64,000 nt of DNA from Enoplosus armatus. Taxonomy: Eukaryota > Chordata > Actinopteri > Centrarchiformes > Enoplosidae. Of this stretch, positions 1 through 12,387 are shown one piece after another. The first letter of the stretch is position 1, and each line of letters opens with the position of its first letter. The notes beneath the pieces are model-generated. The model saw only the letters and a program-made list of their open reading frames with translations. It had not been told where the DNA came from and searched no databases. The position numbers were made by a program, and so were the translations under genes. Where the stretch lies: positions 24,701,492 to 24,765,491 of the forward strand of contig NC_092183.1 in NCBI RefSeq assembly GCF_043641665.1. The letters are read 5' to 3'.

Positions 1-3000
1 CTATAATGACCTCAGAATTCCGGAATGTCGATAGAATTCTAGAATGACCTCAGAATTCTAGAATGTTGCCAGAATTCTAGAATGTCATCAGAATTCTAGA
101 ACAACATCAGAATTCTGGAATGTCGATAGAATTCTGGAATGTCTATAGAATTCTAGAATGACATCAGAATTGTAGAATGTTGACAGAATTCTAGAATGTC
201 ATCAGAATTCTAGAATGTCGACAGAATTCTAAAATGACCTCAGAATTCTAAAATGTCTTCAGAATTCTAGAACAACATCAGAATTCTGGAATGTCATCAG
301 AATTCTAGAATGACATCAGAATTCTAGAACAGCGTCAGAATTCTAGAATGATGACAGAATTCTAGAATGACCTCAGAATTCTAGAATGTCGACAGAATTC
401 TAAAATGACCTCAGATTTCTAGAACATCAGAATTCTGGAATGTCGAAAGAATTCTAGAATGTCATCAGAATTCTAGAATGACATAAGAATTCTAGAATGA
501 CCTCAGAATTCTAGAATTTTGACAAAATTCTACAATGTCGATAGAATTCTAAAATAACCTCAGAATTCCAGAATGTCATCAGAATTCTGGAATGTCGATA
601 GAATTCTAGAATGTCGATAGAATTCTAGAATGACATCAGAATTGTAGAATGTTGACAGAATTCTAGAATGTCATCAGAATTCTGGAATGTCTATAGAATT
701 CTGGAATGTCGAAAGAATTCTAGAATGACATCAGAATTCTAGAACAGCGTCAGAATTCTTGAATGTTGACAGAATTCTAGAATGACCTAAGAATTCTAGA
801 ATGTTGACAAAATTATAGAATGTCATCAGAATTCTGTAATGTCGACAGAATTCTAAAATGACCTCAGAATTCTAGAATTTCATCAGAATTCTAGAATGAC
901 ATCAGAATTCTAGAATGACCCCAGGATTCTAGAACAACATCAGAATTCTGGAATGTCGTAAGAATTCTAGAATGACATCAGAATTCTAGAACAAAGCCAA
1001 AATTCTAGAATGTCATCAGAATTCTAGAATGACATCAGAATTCTAGAACAGCGTCAGAATTCTAGAATGTCGACAGAATTCTAAAATGACCTCAGAATTC
1101 CAGAATGTCATCAGAATTCTAGAATGACCTCAGAATTCTAGAACAAAATCAGAATTCTGGAACGTCGATAGAATTCTAAAATGACCTCAGAATTCTAGAA
1201 TGACATCAGAATTCTAGAACAACATCAGAATTCTGGAATGTCGATAGAATTCTGGAATTTCGATAAAATTCTAAAATGACATCAGAATTCTAGAATGTCA
1301 TCAGAATTCCAGAATGACATAAGAATTCTAGAATGACCTCAGAATTCTACAATGTGGACAGAATTCTAAAATGACCTCAGAATTCTAGAATGTCATCAGA
1401 ATTCTAGAACAGCGTCAGAATTCTAGAATGTTGACAGAATTCTTGAATGACCTCAGAATTCTAGAATGTCATCAGAATTCTAGAATGACATAAGAATTCT
1501 AGAATGACCTCAGAATTCTAGAATGTTGACAAAATTCTAGAATGTCGACAGAATTCTAAAATGACCTCAGAATTCCAGAATGTCATCAGAATTCTAGAAT
1601 GACCTCAGAATTCCAGAATGTCATCAGAATTCTAGAATGACCTCAGAATTCTAGAACAAAATCAGAATTCTGGAATGTCGATAGAATTCTAAAATGACCT
1701 CAGAATTCTAGAATGTCATCAGAATTCTAGAATGACCTCAGAATTCTAGAACAACATCAGAATTCTGGAATGTCGTAAGAATTCTAGAATGACATCAGAA
1801 ATCTAGAACAAAGCCAAAATTCTAGAATGTCATCAGAATTCTAGAATGACATCAGAATTCTAGAACAGCGTCAGAATTCTAGAATGTTGACAGAATTCTA
1901 GAATGACCTCAGAATTCTAGAATGTCATCAGAATTCTAGGATGACATGAGAATTCGAGAATGACCTCAGAATACTAGAATGTTGACAAAATTCTAGAATG
2001 TCGACAAATTCTAAAATGACCTCAGAATTCCAGAATGTCATCAGAATTCTAGAATGACCTCAGAATTCTAGAAAAAAAATCAGAATTCTGGAATGTCGAT
2101 AGAATTCTAAAATGACCTCAGAATTCTATAATGTCATCAGAATTCTAGAATGACCTCAGAATTCTAGAACAACATCAGAATTCTGGAATGTAGAAAGAAT
2201 TCTAGAATGACCTCAGAATTCTAGAATGTTGAGAAAATTCTAGAATGTCGACATAATTCTAGAATGTCGACATAATTCTGGAATGACATCAGAATTCTAG
2301 AATGTCATCAGAATTCTAGAACAACATCAGAATTCAGGAATGTCGATAGAATTCTGGAATTTTGATAAAATTCTAGGATGACATCAGAATTGTAGAATGT
2401 TGACAGAATTGTAGAATGTCATCAGAATTCTAGAATGTCGACAGAATCCTAAAATGACCTCAGAATTCTAGAATGTCATCAGAATTCTAGAATGACCTCA
2501 GAATTCTAGAATGTTGAGAAAATTCTAGAATGTCGACAGAATTCTAGAATGATATCAGAATTCTAGAACAGCGTCAGAATTATAGAATTTTGACAGAATT
2601 CTATAATGACAACTGAATTCTAGAACAGCGTCAGAATTTTAGAATTTTGACAGAATTTTATAATGACCTCAGAATTCTAGAATGTCAACAGAATTCTAAA
2701 ATGACATAAGAATTCTAGAACAACATCAGAATTCCGGAATGTCGACAGAATTCTAGAATGACCACAGAATTCTAGAACAACATCAGAATTCTGGAATGTA
2801 GAAAGTATTCTAGAATGACCTCAGAATTCTAGAACAGCGTCAGAATTCTAGAATTTTGACAGAATTCTATAATGACCTCAGAATTCTAGAATGTCGACAG
2901 AATTCTGGAACTTCGATAAAATTCTAAAATGACATCAGAATTCTAGAATGTCATCAGAATTCGAGACTGACATCAGAATTCTAGAATGACCTCAGAATTC

Positions 3001-5142
3001 TAGAACAGCGTCAGAATTCTAGAATGTTGACAGAATTCTAGAATGACCTCAGAATTCTAGAATGTCGACAGAATTCTAGAATGACATAAGAATTCTAGAA
3101 TGACCTCAGAATTCTAGAATGTTGAGAAAATTCTAGAATGTCGACAGAATTCTAAAATGACCTCAGAATTCTAGAATGTCATCAGAATTCTCGAATGACC
3201 TCAGAATTCTAGAACAACATCAGAATTCTGGAATGTCGAAAGAATTCTAGAATGACATCAGACTTCTAGAACAAAGTCAAAATTCTAGAATGTCGACATA
3301 ATTCTAGAATAACATCAGAATTCTACAACAGCATCAGAATTCTTTAATGTTGACAGAATTCTAGAATGACATCAGAATTCTAGAATGTCATCAGAATTCT
3401 AGAACAACATCAGAATTCTAGAATGTCATCAGAATTCAAGACTGACATCAGAATTCTAGAATGACCTCAGAATTATAGAACAGCGTCAGAATTCTAGAAT
3501 GTCGAAAGAATTCTAGAATGACATCAGACTTCTAGAACAAAGCCAAAATTCTAGAATGTCGACATAATTCTGGAATGACATCAGAATTCTAGAATGTCAT
3601 CAGACTTCTAGAACAACAGCAGAATTCTGGAATGTCAATGGAATTCTGGAATGTCGATAGAATTCTAGAATGACATCAGAATTGTAGAATGTTGACAGAA
3701 TTCTAGAATGTCATCAGAATTCTAGAATGTCGACAGAATTCTAAAATGACCTCAGAATTCTAGAACATCAGAATTCTGGAATGACATCAGAATTCTAGAA
3801 TGTCATCAGACTTCTAGAACAACATCAGAATTCTGGAATGTCAATGGAATTCTGGAATGTCGATAGAATTCTAGAATGACATCAGAATTGTAGAATGTTG
3901 ACAGAATTCTAGAATGTCATCAGAATTCTAGAATGTCGACAGAATTCTAAAATGACCTCAGAATTCTAGAACATCAGAATTCTGGAATGACATCAGAATT
4001 CTAGAATGTCATCAGACTTCTAGAACAACATCAGAATTCTGGAATGTCAATGGAATTCTGGAATGTCGATAGAATTCTAGAATGACATCAGAATTGTAGA
4101 ATGTTGACAGAATTCTAGAATGTCATCAGAATTCTAGAATGTCGACAGAATTCTAAAATGACCTCAGAATTCTAGAACATCAGAATTCTGGAATGTCGAA
4201 AGAATTCTAGAATGACATCAGAATTCTAGAACAGCGTCAGAATTCTAGAATTTTGACAGAATTCTATAATGACCTCAGAATTCTAGAATGTCGACAGAAT
4301 TCTAGAATGACATAAGAATTCTAGAACAACATCAGAATTCCGGAATGTCGATAAAATTCTGGAATGTCGATAGAATTCTAGAATGACATCAGAATTCTAA
4401 AACAGCGTCAGAATTCTAGAATGTTGACAGAATTCTAGAATGACCTCAGAATCCTAGAACAGCGTCAGAATTCTAGAATGTTGACAAAATTCTAGAATGT
4501 CGATAGAATTCTTAAATGACCTCAGAATTCCAGAATGTCATCAGATTTCTAGAATGACCTCAGAATTCTAGAACAAAATCAGAATTCTGGAATGTCGACA
4601 GAATTCTAAAATGATATCAGAATTCTAGAACAGCGTCAGAATTCTATAATGACAACAGAATTCTAGAACAGCGTCAGAATTCTAGAATTTTGACAGAATT
4701 CTATAATGACCTCAGAATTCTAGAATGTCAACAGAATTCTAAAATGACATAAGAATTCTAGAACAACATCAGAATTACGGAATGTCGACAGAATTCTAGA
4801 ATGACCTCAGAATTCTAGAATGTTGACAGAATTCTAGAATGTCATCAGAATTCAAGAACAACATCAGAATTCTGGAATGTCGATAGAATTCTGGAATGTC
4901 TATAGAATTCTAGAATGACATCAGAATTGTAGAATGTTGACAGAATTCTAGAATGTCATCAGAATTCTAGAATGTCGACAGAATTCTAAAATGACCTCAG
5001 AATTCTAAAATGTCATCAGAATTCTGAAATGACATCAAAATTCTGAAATGACATCAAAATTCTGGAATGACATCAGAATTCTAGAATAACATCAGAATTC
5101 TGGAATGTCGAAAGAATTCTAGAATGACATCAGAATTCTAGT
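1..5142. repeat. 19-bp satellite array, segment A
   Basis: Uninterrupted head-to-tail 19-bp monomers of the form AGAATTCTAGAATGNCNTC. The left half, AGAATTCTAGAA, is nearly constant, while the right half falls into recurring classes (GACCTC, GTCATC, GTCGAC, GTTGAC, ACAACATC, ACAGCGTC, ACAAAGCC). Occasional 16-bp monomers (GAACATC in place of GAACAACATC) mark particular higher-order positions. GAATTC, TCTAGA and GTCGAC recur. No open frame persists, because the period is not a multiple of three and TAG and TGA occur in most monomers. The array is already running at base 1, so it continues to the left of the window. A three-copy 206-bp unit lies at 3571-4188. About 330-1170 is repeated near 44790-45620. 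Confidence 0.98.
3571..4188. repeat. 206-bp higher-order repeat, three tandem copies
   Basis: Three adjacent units start at 3571, 3777 and 3983 with TGGAATGACATCAG. Each carries the rare markers CAGACTTCTAG and GTCAATGGAATTC and ends in the 16-bp monomer GAACATCAGAATTC. The unit equals eleven 19-bp monomers minus 3 bp. Units are almost identical (for example ACAGC in the first against ACATC in the others), so the expansion is recent. Related single copies occur elsewhere in the window, for example near 15770 and 18210. Confidence 0.93.
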
Positions 5143-6330
5143 TTTAATCTAGAAATTACTAAAACTATCTCTTCATCTAAGCAATCAACTTGTCTCTTAG
5201 ACCCCATCCCAACCTGGCTGCTCAAAGAGGTTTTACCTTTAGTCAGCACTTCTTTACTAGACATGATCAATCTGTCCTTATTAACAGGCTACGTACCACA
5301 GTCCTTTAAAGTAGCTGTAATTAAACCTCTTCTTAAAAAGACCACTCTTGATCCAGAGGTTTTAGCCAACTATAGACCTATATCTAACCTCCCCTTTCTC
5401 TCCAAGATTCTTGAGAAAGCAGTCGCCAACCAGCTGTGTGACTTTCTACATGACAATAGGTTGCTTGAGGACTTTCAGTCAGGTTTCAGAGCTCATCATA
5501 GCACAGAGACGGCACTGGTGAAAGTTACAAATGACCTTCTCACTGCATCAGACAAAGGACTTGTCTCTATACTTGTTTTGTTAGATCTTAGTGCTGCATT
5601 CGACACCATTGACCATCATATCCTATTACAGAGATTGGAACATTTAATTGGCATCAAAGGAACCGCACTAAGCTGGTTTAAGTCGTATTTATCAGATCGA
5701 TCTCAGTTTGTACATGTTAACGATGAATCCTCCATGTATGCCAAAGTCAGTCATGGAGTTCCACAAGGTTCTGTGCTTGGACCAATACTATTCACCTTAT
5801 ATATGCTTCCTTTAGGGATATTGTTAGAAAACACTCCATTCATTGCTATGCGGATGATACCCAGCTATATTTATCGATCAAGCCAGAATAACCTCATCAG
5901 TTATTCAAGCTTCAAGCATGCCTTAAGGACATAAAGACCTGGATGACCTGTAATTATCTGATGTTGAACTCAGACAAGACAGAAGTTATTGTTCTTGGCC
6001 CTGAACACCTCAGAAATACAGTATCTAAGGATATTGTTACCCTAGATGGCATTGCCCTGGCCTCCAGCGCCACCGTGAGGAATCTCGGAGTTGTCTTTGA
6101 TCAGGACATGTCCTTTAACTCCCACGTAAAACAAACTTCACGGACTGCCTTCTTTCACCTCCGTAACATTGCAAAAATCAGGAAGATCCTGTCTCAAACA
6201 GATGCAGAAAAATTAGTCCATGCATTTGTCACGTCTAGGCTGGATTATTGCAATTCCTTATTATCAGGCTGTCCCAATAAGTCCATGAGCTTATACGCTC
6301 ATAGTTTATAGTTTATACGCTTATAGTTAA
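5143..6330 (+). pseudogene. Reverse transcriptase fragment, LINE copy 1 (frameshifted, nonsense, deleted)
   Basis: The fragment would encode the C-terminal part of a LINE ORF2 reverse transcriptase, which copies element RNA at a nicked target. The frame is open from the truncation point. The Met codon at 5263 is internal, as coding sequence continues 40 codons upstream. Visible in order are [27 protein letters not shown], motif A (DLSAAFD) and motif B (GVPQGSVLG). One G is then missing from the GGGG run before GATATT (near 5816), so this frame ends at 5934. The YADD catalytic motif lies in another frame at 5847-5858 and is followed by a TAA at 5889-5891. That frame reopens (from 5943) through [13 protein letters not shown] and ends at 6311, where the C-terminal part is replaced by short TTATACGC/TTATAG repeats. 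No functional enzyme can be made. Confidence 0.9.
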
Positions 6331-6701
6331 GGGCTGGCTCAGGCCTGCCTGGACCAGCCCCCTAGTTATGCTGCTATAGGCCTACACTGCTGGGGGACTT
6401 CCCATGATGCACTGAGCTTTCCTCCTCTCCCTCCTCATCTTTGCACATTCATCACAGTCCAATGCATGTTACTAACTTTATTTCTTCCCCGGAGTTTCTT
6501 TGTGCTTTGTCGACTCGTAGGTCGTTGTGGATCGTGGTCCTGGTACGCCTGGGTGCTGCTGCCGCCATGGGCCTGCCTGACTCTCATCTCTACAGTTATT
6601 ATGTTTAGTCATAGTTCTGTTACTATTAAAGCTCCTATTATTAATCTAAGCTAATATTACAGCTACTTCTACTGTTAGTGCTGCCATACATCTTTGCCTA
6701 C

Positions 6702-6754
6702 CTGTCTGTCTGTCTATCTGTGTCTCTACGTCTATCTCTCTGTCTCTGTCTCTG

Positions 6755-6800
<46 letters not shown>
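6702..6800 (+). repeat. CT-rich microsatellite in LINE copy 1 3' UTR
   Basis: CTGT repeats grade into CTCTGT and then a pure CT run that ends just before AAACCCAACC. The tract occurs in all five copies at 99, 77, 85, 96 and 86 bp, so its length changed after amplification. Apparent open frames here (Ser/Leu-rich or Arg/Glu-rich) are products of the dinucleotide repeat. Confidence 0.95.
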
Positions 6801-6803
<3 letters not shown>

Positions 6804-7063
6804 CCCAACCGGTCAAAGCAGATGACCGCCCACCTAGAGTCTGGTTCTGCTCGAGTTTTCTGCCTCTTAAAAGGAAGTTTTTCCTTGCCACTGTCCCCAA
6901 AGTGCTTGCTCATGGTGGGAACTGTTGGGTCTCTGTAATAACATTATAAAGAGTCGGTCAAGACCTGCTCTATTTTGTAAAGTGTCATGAGATGACTTTT
7001 GTTGTGATTTGGCACTATATAAAAAAAATTGACTTGAATTGAATTGAATTGAAATTGAATTGA

Positions 7064-10000
7064 ATCAGAATTCTAGAACAGCGTCAGAATTCTAGAATTT
7101 TGACAGAATTCTATAATGACCTCAGAATTCTAGAATGAGATAAGAATTCTAGAATGACCTCATAATTCTAGAATGTTGAGAAAATTCTAGAATGTCGACA
7201 GAATTCTAAAATGACCTCAGAATTCTAGAATGTCATCAGAATTCTAGAATTACATCAGAATTCTAGAACAACATCAGAATTCTGGAATGTCGAAAGAATT
7301 CTAGAATGACATCAGAATTCTAGAACAAAGCCAAAATTCTAGAATGTCGACAGAATTCTAAAATGACATCAGAATTCTAGAATGTCATCAGAATTCCAGA
7401 ATGACAGAAGAATTCTAGAATGACCTCAGAATTCTAGAATGTGGACAGAATTCTAAAATGACCTCAGAATTCTAGAATGTCATCAGAATTCTAGAATGAC
7501 ATCGGAATTCTAGAATGACCTCAGAATTCTAGAACAACATCAGAATTCTGGAATGTCGAAAGAATTCTAGAATGACATCAGAATTCTAGAACATCGTCAG
7601 AATTCTAGAATGTTGACAGAATTCTAGAATGACCTCAGAATTCTACAATGTCATCAGAATTCTAGAATGACATAAGAATTCTAGAACAACATCAGAATTC
7701 TGGAATGTCGATAGAATTCTAAAATGACCTCAGATTTCTAGAACAACATCAGAATTCTGGAATGTCGAAAAAATTCTAGAATGACATCAGACTTCTAGAA
7801 CAAAGCCAAAATTCTAGAATGTCAACATAATTCTGGAATGACATCAGAATTCTAGAATGTCATCAGAATTCTAGAACAACATCAGAATTCTGGAATATAA
7901 ATAGAATCCTGGAATTTCGATAAAATTCTAGAATGACATCAGAATTGTAGAATGTTGACAAAATTGTAGAATGTCGACAGAATTCTAGAATGACCTCAGA
8001 ATTCTAGAATGTCGACAGAATTCTAGAATGACATAAGAATTCTAGAATGACCTCAGAATTCTACAACAACATCAGAATTCTGGAATGTCGATAGAATTCT
8101 GGAATGTCGATAGAATTCTAGAATGACATCAGACTTCTAGAACAAAGCCAAAATTCTAGAATGTCGACAGAATTCTAAAATGACCTCAGAATTCTAGAAT
8201 GTCATCAGAATTCTAGAACAAAATCAGAATTCTGGAATGTCGATAGAATTCTGGAATGTCAATAGAATTCTAGAATGACATCAGAATTGTAGAATGTTGA
8301 CAGAATTCTAGAATGTCATCAGAATTCTAAAATGACATCAGAATTCTAGAATGACATCAGAATTCCAGAACAAAGCCAAAATTCTAGAATGTCGACAGAA
8401 TTCTAGAATGACAACAGAATTCTAGAACAACGTCAGAATTCTAGAATTTTGACAGAATTCTATAATGACCTCAGAATTCTAGAATGTTGACAAAATTCTA
8501 GAATGTCGACAGAATTCTAGAATGACAACAGAATTGTAGAACAGCGTTAGAATTCTAGAATGTTGACAGAATTCTAGATTGACCTCAGAATTCTAGAATG
8601 TCGACAGAACTCTAGAATGACATAAGAATTCTATAATGACCTCAGAATTCTAGAACAACATCAGAATTCTGGAATGTCGATAGAATTCTGGAATGTCGAT
8701 AGAATTCTAGAATGACATCAGAATTGTAGAATGTTTACAGAATTCTAGAATGTCATCAGAATTCTAGAATGTCGACAGAATTCTAAAATGACCTCAGCAT
8801 ACTAGAATGTCATCAGAATTCTAGAACAACATCAGAATTCTGGAATGTCGATAGAATTCTGGAATTCCGATAAAATTCTAGAATGACATCAGAATTCTGG
8901 AATGTCGATAGAATTCTGGAATGTCGATAGAATTCTAGAATGACATCAGAATTGTAGAATGTTGACAGAATTCTAGAATGTCATCAGTATTCTAGAATGT
9001 CGACAGAATTCTAAAATGACCTCAGAATTCCATAATGTCATCAGAATTCTAGAACAACATCAGAATTCTGGAATGTCGTAAGAATTCTAGAATGACATCA
9101 GAATTCTAGAACAAAGCCAAAATTCTAGAATGTCGACATAATTCTGGAATGACATCAGAATTCTAGAATGTCATCAGAATTCTAGAACAACATCAGAATT
9201 CTGGAATGTCGATAGAATTCTGGAATTTCGATAAAATTCTAAAATGACATCAGAATTCTAGGATGTCATCAGAATTCCAGAATGACATAATAATTCTAGA
9301 ATGACCTCAGAATTCTACAATGTGGACAGAATTCTAAAATGACCTCAGAATTCAAGAATGTCATCAGAATTCTAGAATGACATCAGAATTCTAGAATAAC
9401 ATCAGAATTCTGGAATGTCGTAAGAATTCTAGAATGACATCAGAATTCTAGAACAAAGCCAAAATTCTAGAATGTCATCAGAATTCTAGAATGTCATCAG
9501 AATTCTAGAATGTCATCAGAATTCCAGAATGACATAAGAATTCTAGAATGACCTCAGAATTCTAGAATGTGGACAGAATTCTAGAATGACCTCAGAATTC
9601 TAGAATGACAATGACAGAATTCTAGAATGACCTCAGAATTCTAGAATGTCATCAGAATTCTAGAATGACATAAGAATTCTAGAATGACCTCAGAATTCTA
9701 GAATGTCGACAGAATTCTAAAATGACTTCAGAATTCTAGAATGTCATCAGAATTCTCGAATGACCTCAGAATTCTAGAACAACATCAGAATTCTGGAATG
9801 TCGAAAGAATTCTAGAATGACATCAGAATTCTGGAACAAAGTCAAAATTCTAGAATGTCAACATAATTCTAGAATGACATCAGAATTCTAGAACAGCGTC
9901 AGAATTCTAGAATGTTGACAGAATTCTAGAATGACATAAGAATTCTAGAATGACCTCAGAATTCTAGAATGTTGACAAAATTCTAGAATGTCGACAGAAT

Positions 10001-10896
10001 TGTAAAATGACCTCAGAATACCAGAATGTCATCAGAATTCTAGAATGACCTCAGAATTCTAGAACAAAATCAGAATTCTGGAACGTCGATAGAATTCTAA
10101 AATGACCTCAGAATTCTAGAATGACATCAGAATTCTAGAACAAAGCCAAAATTCTAGAATGTCGACATAATTCTGGAATGACATCAGAATTCTAGAATGT
10201 CATCAGAATTCTAGAACAACATCAGAATTCTGGAATGTCGATAGAATTCTGGATATTCGATAAAATTCTAAAATGACATCAGAATTCTAGAATGTCATCA
10301 GAATTCCAGAATGACATAAGAATTCTAGAATGACCTCAGAATTCTACAATGTGGACAGAATTCTAAAATGACCTCAGAATTCTAGAATGTCATCAGAATT
10401 CTAGAACGACATCAGCATTCTGGAATGTCATCAGAATTCCAGAATGACCTCAGAATTCTAGAACAAAATCAGAATTCTGGAATGTCGATAGAATTCTAAA
10501 ATGACCTCAGAATTCTAGAATGTCATCAGAATTATAGAATGACCTCAGAATTCGAGAACAACATCAGCATTCTGGAATGTCATCAGAATTCCAGAATGAC
10601 CTCAGAATTCTAGAACAAAATCAGAATTCTGGAATGTCGATAGAATTCTAAAATGACCTCAGAATTCTAGAATGTCATCAGAATTATAGAATGACCTCAG
10701 AATTCGAGAACAACATCAGAATTCTGGAATGTCGTAAGAATTCTAGAATGACATCAGAATTCTAGAACAAAGCCAAAATTCTAGAATGTCATCAGAATTC
10801 TAGAATGACATCAGAATTCTAGAACAGCGTCAGAATTGTAGAACATCAGAACTCTGGAATGTCGAAAGAATTCTAGAATGACATCAGAATTCTAGA
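7064..10896. repeat. 19-bp satellite array, segment B
   Basis: Same monomer family as segment A. It joins the copy 1 LINE tail directly with ATCAGAATTCTAGAACAGCG and ends in ATCAGAATTCTAGA immediately before LINE copy 2. A two-copy 152-bp unit lies at 10411-10714. No gene or RNA feature seen. Confidence 0.98.
10411..10714. repeat. 152-bp higher-order repeat, two tandem copies
   Basis: The marker ATCAGCATTCTGG starts at 10411 and again at 10563. The intervening 152 bp, exactly eight 19-bp monomers, is repeated nearly perfectly, including AATTATAGAATG and AATTCGAGAAC variants. The second copy loses the CATTC marker at its right edge. Confidence 0.88.
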
Positions 10897-12387
10897 TTTA
10901 ATCTAGAAATTACTAAAACTAACTCTTCATCTAAGCCATCAACTTGTCTCTTAGACCCCATCCCAACCTGGCTGCTCAAAGAGGTTTTACCTTTAGTCAG
11001 CACTTCTTTACTAGACATGATCAATCTGTCCTTATTAACAGGCTACGTACCACAGTCCTTTAAAGTAGCTGTAATTAAACCTCTTCTTAAAAAGACCACT
11101 CTTGATCCAGAGGTTTTAGCCAACTATAGACCTATATCTAACCTCCCCTTTCTCTCCAAGATTCTTGAGAAAGCAGTCGCCAACCAGCTGTGTGACTTTC
11201 TACATGACAATAGGTTGCTTGAGGACTTTCAGTCAGGTTTCAGAGCTCATCATAGCACAGAGACGGCACTGGTGAAAGTTACAAATGACCTTCTCACTGC
11301 ATCAGACAAAGGACTTGTCTCTATACTTGTTTTGTTAGATCTTAGTGCTGCATTCGACACCATTGACCATCATATCCTATTACAGAGATTGGAACATTTA
11401 ATTGGCATCAAAGGAACCGCACTAAGCTGGTTTAAGTCGTATTTATCAGATCGATCTCAGTTTGTACATGTTAACGATGAATCCTCCATGTACGCCAAAG
11501 TCAGTCATGGAGTTCCACAAGGTTCTGTGCTTGGACCAATACTATTCACCTTATATATGCTTCCTTTAGGGATATTGTTAGAAAACACTCCATACATTTT
11601 CATTGCTATGCGGATGATACCCAGCTATATTTATCGATCAAGCCAGAATAACCTCATCAGTTATTCAAGCTTCAAGCATGCCTTAAGGACATAAAGACCT
11701 GGATGACCTGTAATTATCTGATGTTGAACTCAGACAAGACAGAAGTTATTGTTCTTGGCCCTGAACACCTCAGAAATACAGTATCTAAGGATATTGTTAC
11801 CCTAGATGGCATTGCCCTGGCCTCCAGCGCCACCGTGAGGAATCTCGGAGTTTCACCTCCGTAACATTGCAAAAATCAGGAAGATCCTGTCTCAAACAGA
11901 TGCAGAAAAATTTGTCCATGCATTTGTCACGTCTAGGCTGGATTATTGCAATTCCTTATTATCAGGCTGTCCCAATAAGTCCCTGAGGACTCTCCAGCTG
12001 ATCCAGAATGCTGCAGCACCTGTACTGACAGGAACCAGGAAAAGAGATCATATTTCTCCTGTATTAGCTTCTCTGCACTGGCTCCCTGTAAAATCTAGAA
12101 TAGAGTTTAAACTCCTTCTCCTCACCTACAAAGCTCTTACTGGTCAGGCACCATCATATCTTAAAGAGCTCATAGTACCCTATTACCCTACTAGAGCACT
12201 CTGCTCCCAGAATGCAGGGCTGCTTGTGGTTCCTAGAGTCTCCAAAAACAGAACAGGAGCCAGAGCCTTCAGCTATCAAGCTCCTCTCCTGTGGAATCAG
12301 CTCCCAGTTTGGGTCCGGGAGGCAGACACACTCTCTACTTTTAAGAGTAGGCTTAAAACTTTGCTTTTTGATAACGCTTATAGTTAA
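10897..12387 (+). pseudogene. Reverse transcriptase fragment, LINE copy 2 (frameshifts, nonsense, 62-bp deletion)
   Basis: The frame is open from the truncation point and includes the Met at 11017. It carries [34 protein letters not shown] and GVPQGSVLG. The G deletion shared with copy 1 (near 11570) shifts the frame, which ends at 11694. YADD is in the next frame and is followed by a TAA at 11649-11651, also shared with copy 1. A private 62-bp deletion at about 11851 joins CTCGGAG to TTTCACC and creates a stop at 11862-11864. The rest of the C-terminal region ([23 protein letters not shown], stop after NAYS) is in a third frame. Non-functional. Confidence 0.9.

Larger units (their letters stand above)
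5143..7063 (+). mobile_element. L2/CR1-like LINE, copy 1 (5'-truncated, internally deleted)
   Basis: This non-LTR retrotransposon fragment holds the C-terminal reverse transcriptase region, a 3' UTR with a CT-rich tract, a GTCAT-GAG-ATGAC hairpin at 6984-6996, and a TTGAA-repeat tail. The 5' end is cut at the same base of the element as in the other four copies, so the endonuclease region is missing. The left flank reads ATCAGAATTCTAG just before the element, and ATCAGAATTCTAGA follows it at 7064-7077, consistent with a target-site duplication. Relative to copy 5 it has lost a net 360 bp or so of 3' coding sequence. The L2/CR1-like assignment rests on remembered similarity of the RT motifs and tail. 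Rex1-like is the main alternative. Confidence 0.88.

Noticed and set aside
1..5142. CRISPR-like regular repeats
   Set aside because: The repeats abut with no unique spacers, the period is 19 bp and the context is a eukaryotic satellite with LINE copies. No cas-like gene is present.
5263..5934. An active, autonomous retrotransposon
   Set aside because: All five copies lack the endonuclease region and have at least one frameshift or large deletion in the reverse transcriptase.
6678..6938. Open frames rich in Ser/Leu or Arg/Glu over the CT tracts, on both strands, in every LINE copy
   Set aside because: They are translations of CT/GA microsatellite and 3' UTR sequence. They vary with tract length and show no domain.
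6984..6996. The LINE 3' hairpin (GTCAT/ATGAC) as the origin of the satellite GTCAT and ATGAC motifs
   Set aside because: The match is only 5 bp on each side and the surrounding sequence is unrelated, so coincidence is enough.
5143..7063. Five independent LINE insertions with a preference for this satellite
   Set aside because: The identical truncation base, identical target position and shared later mutations are far better explained by duplication.
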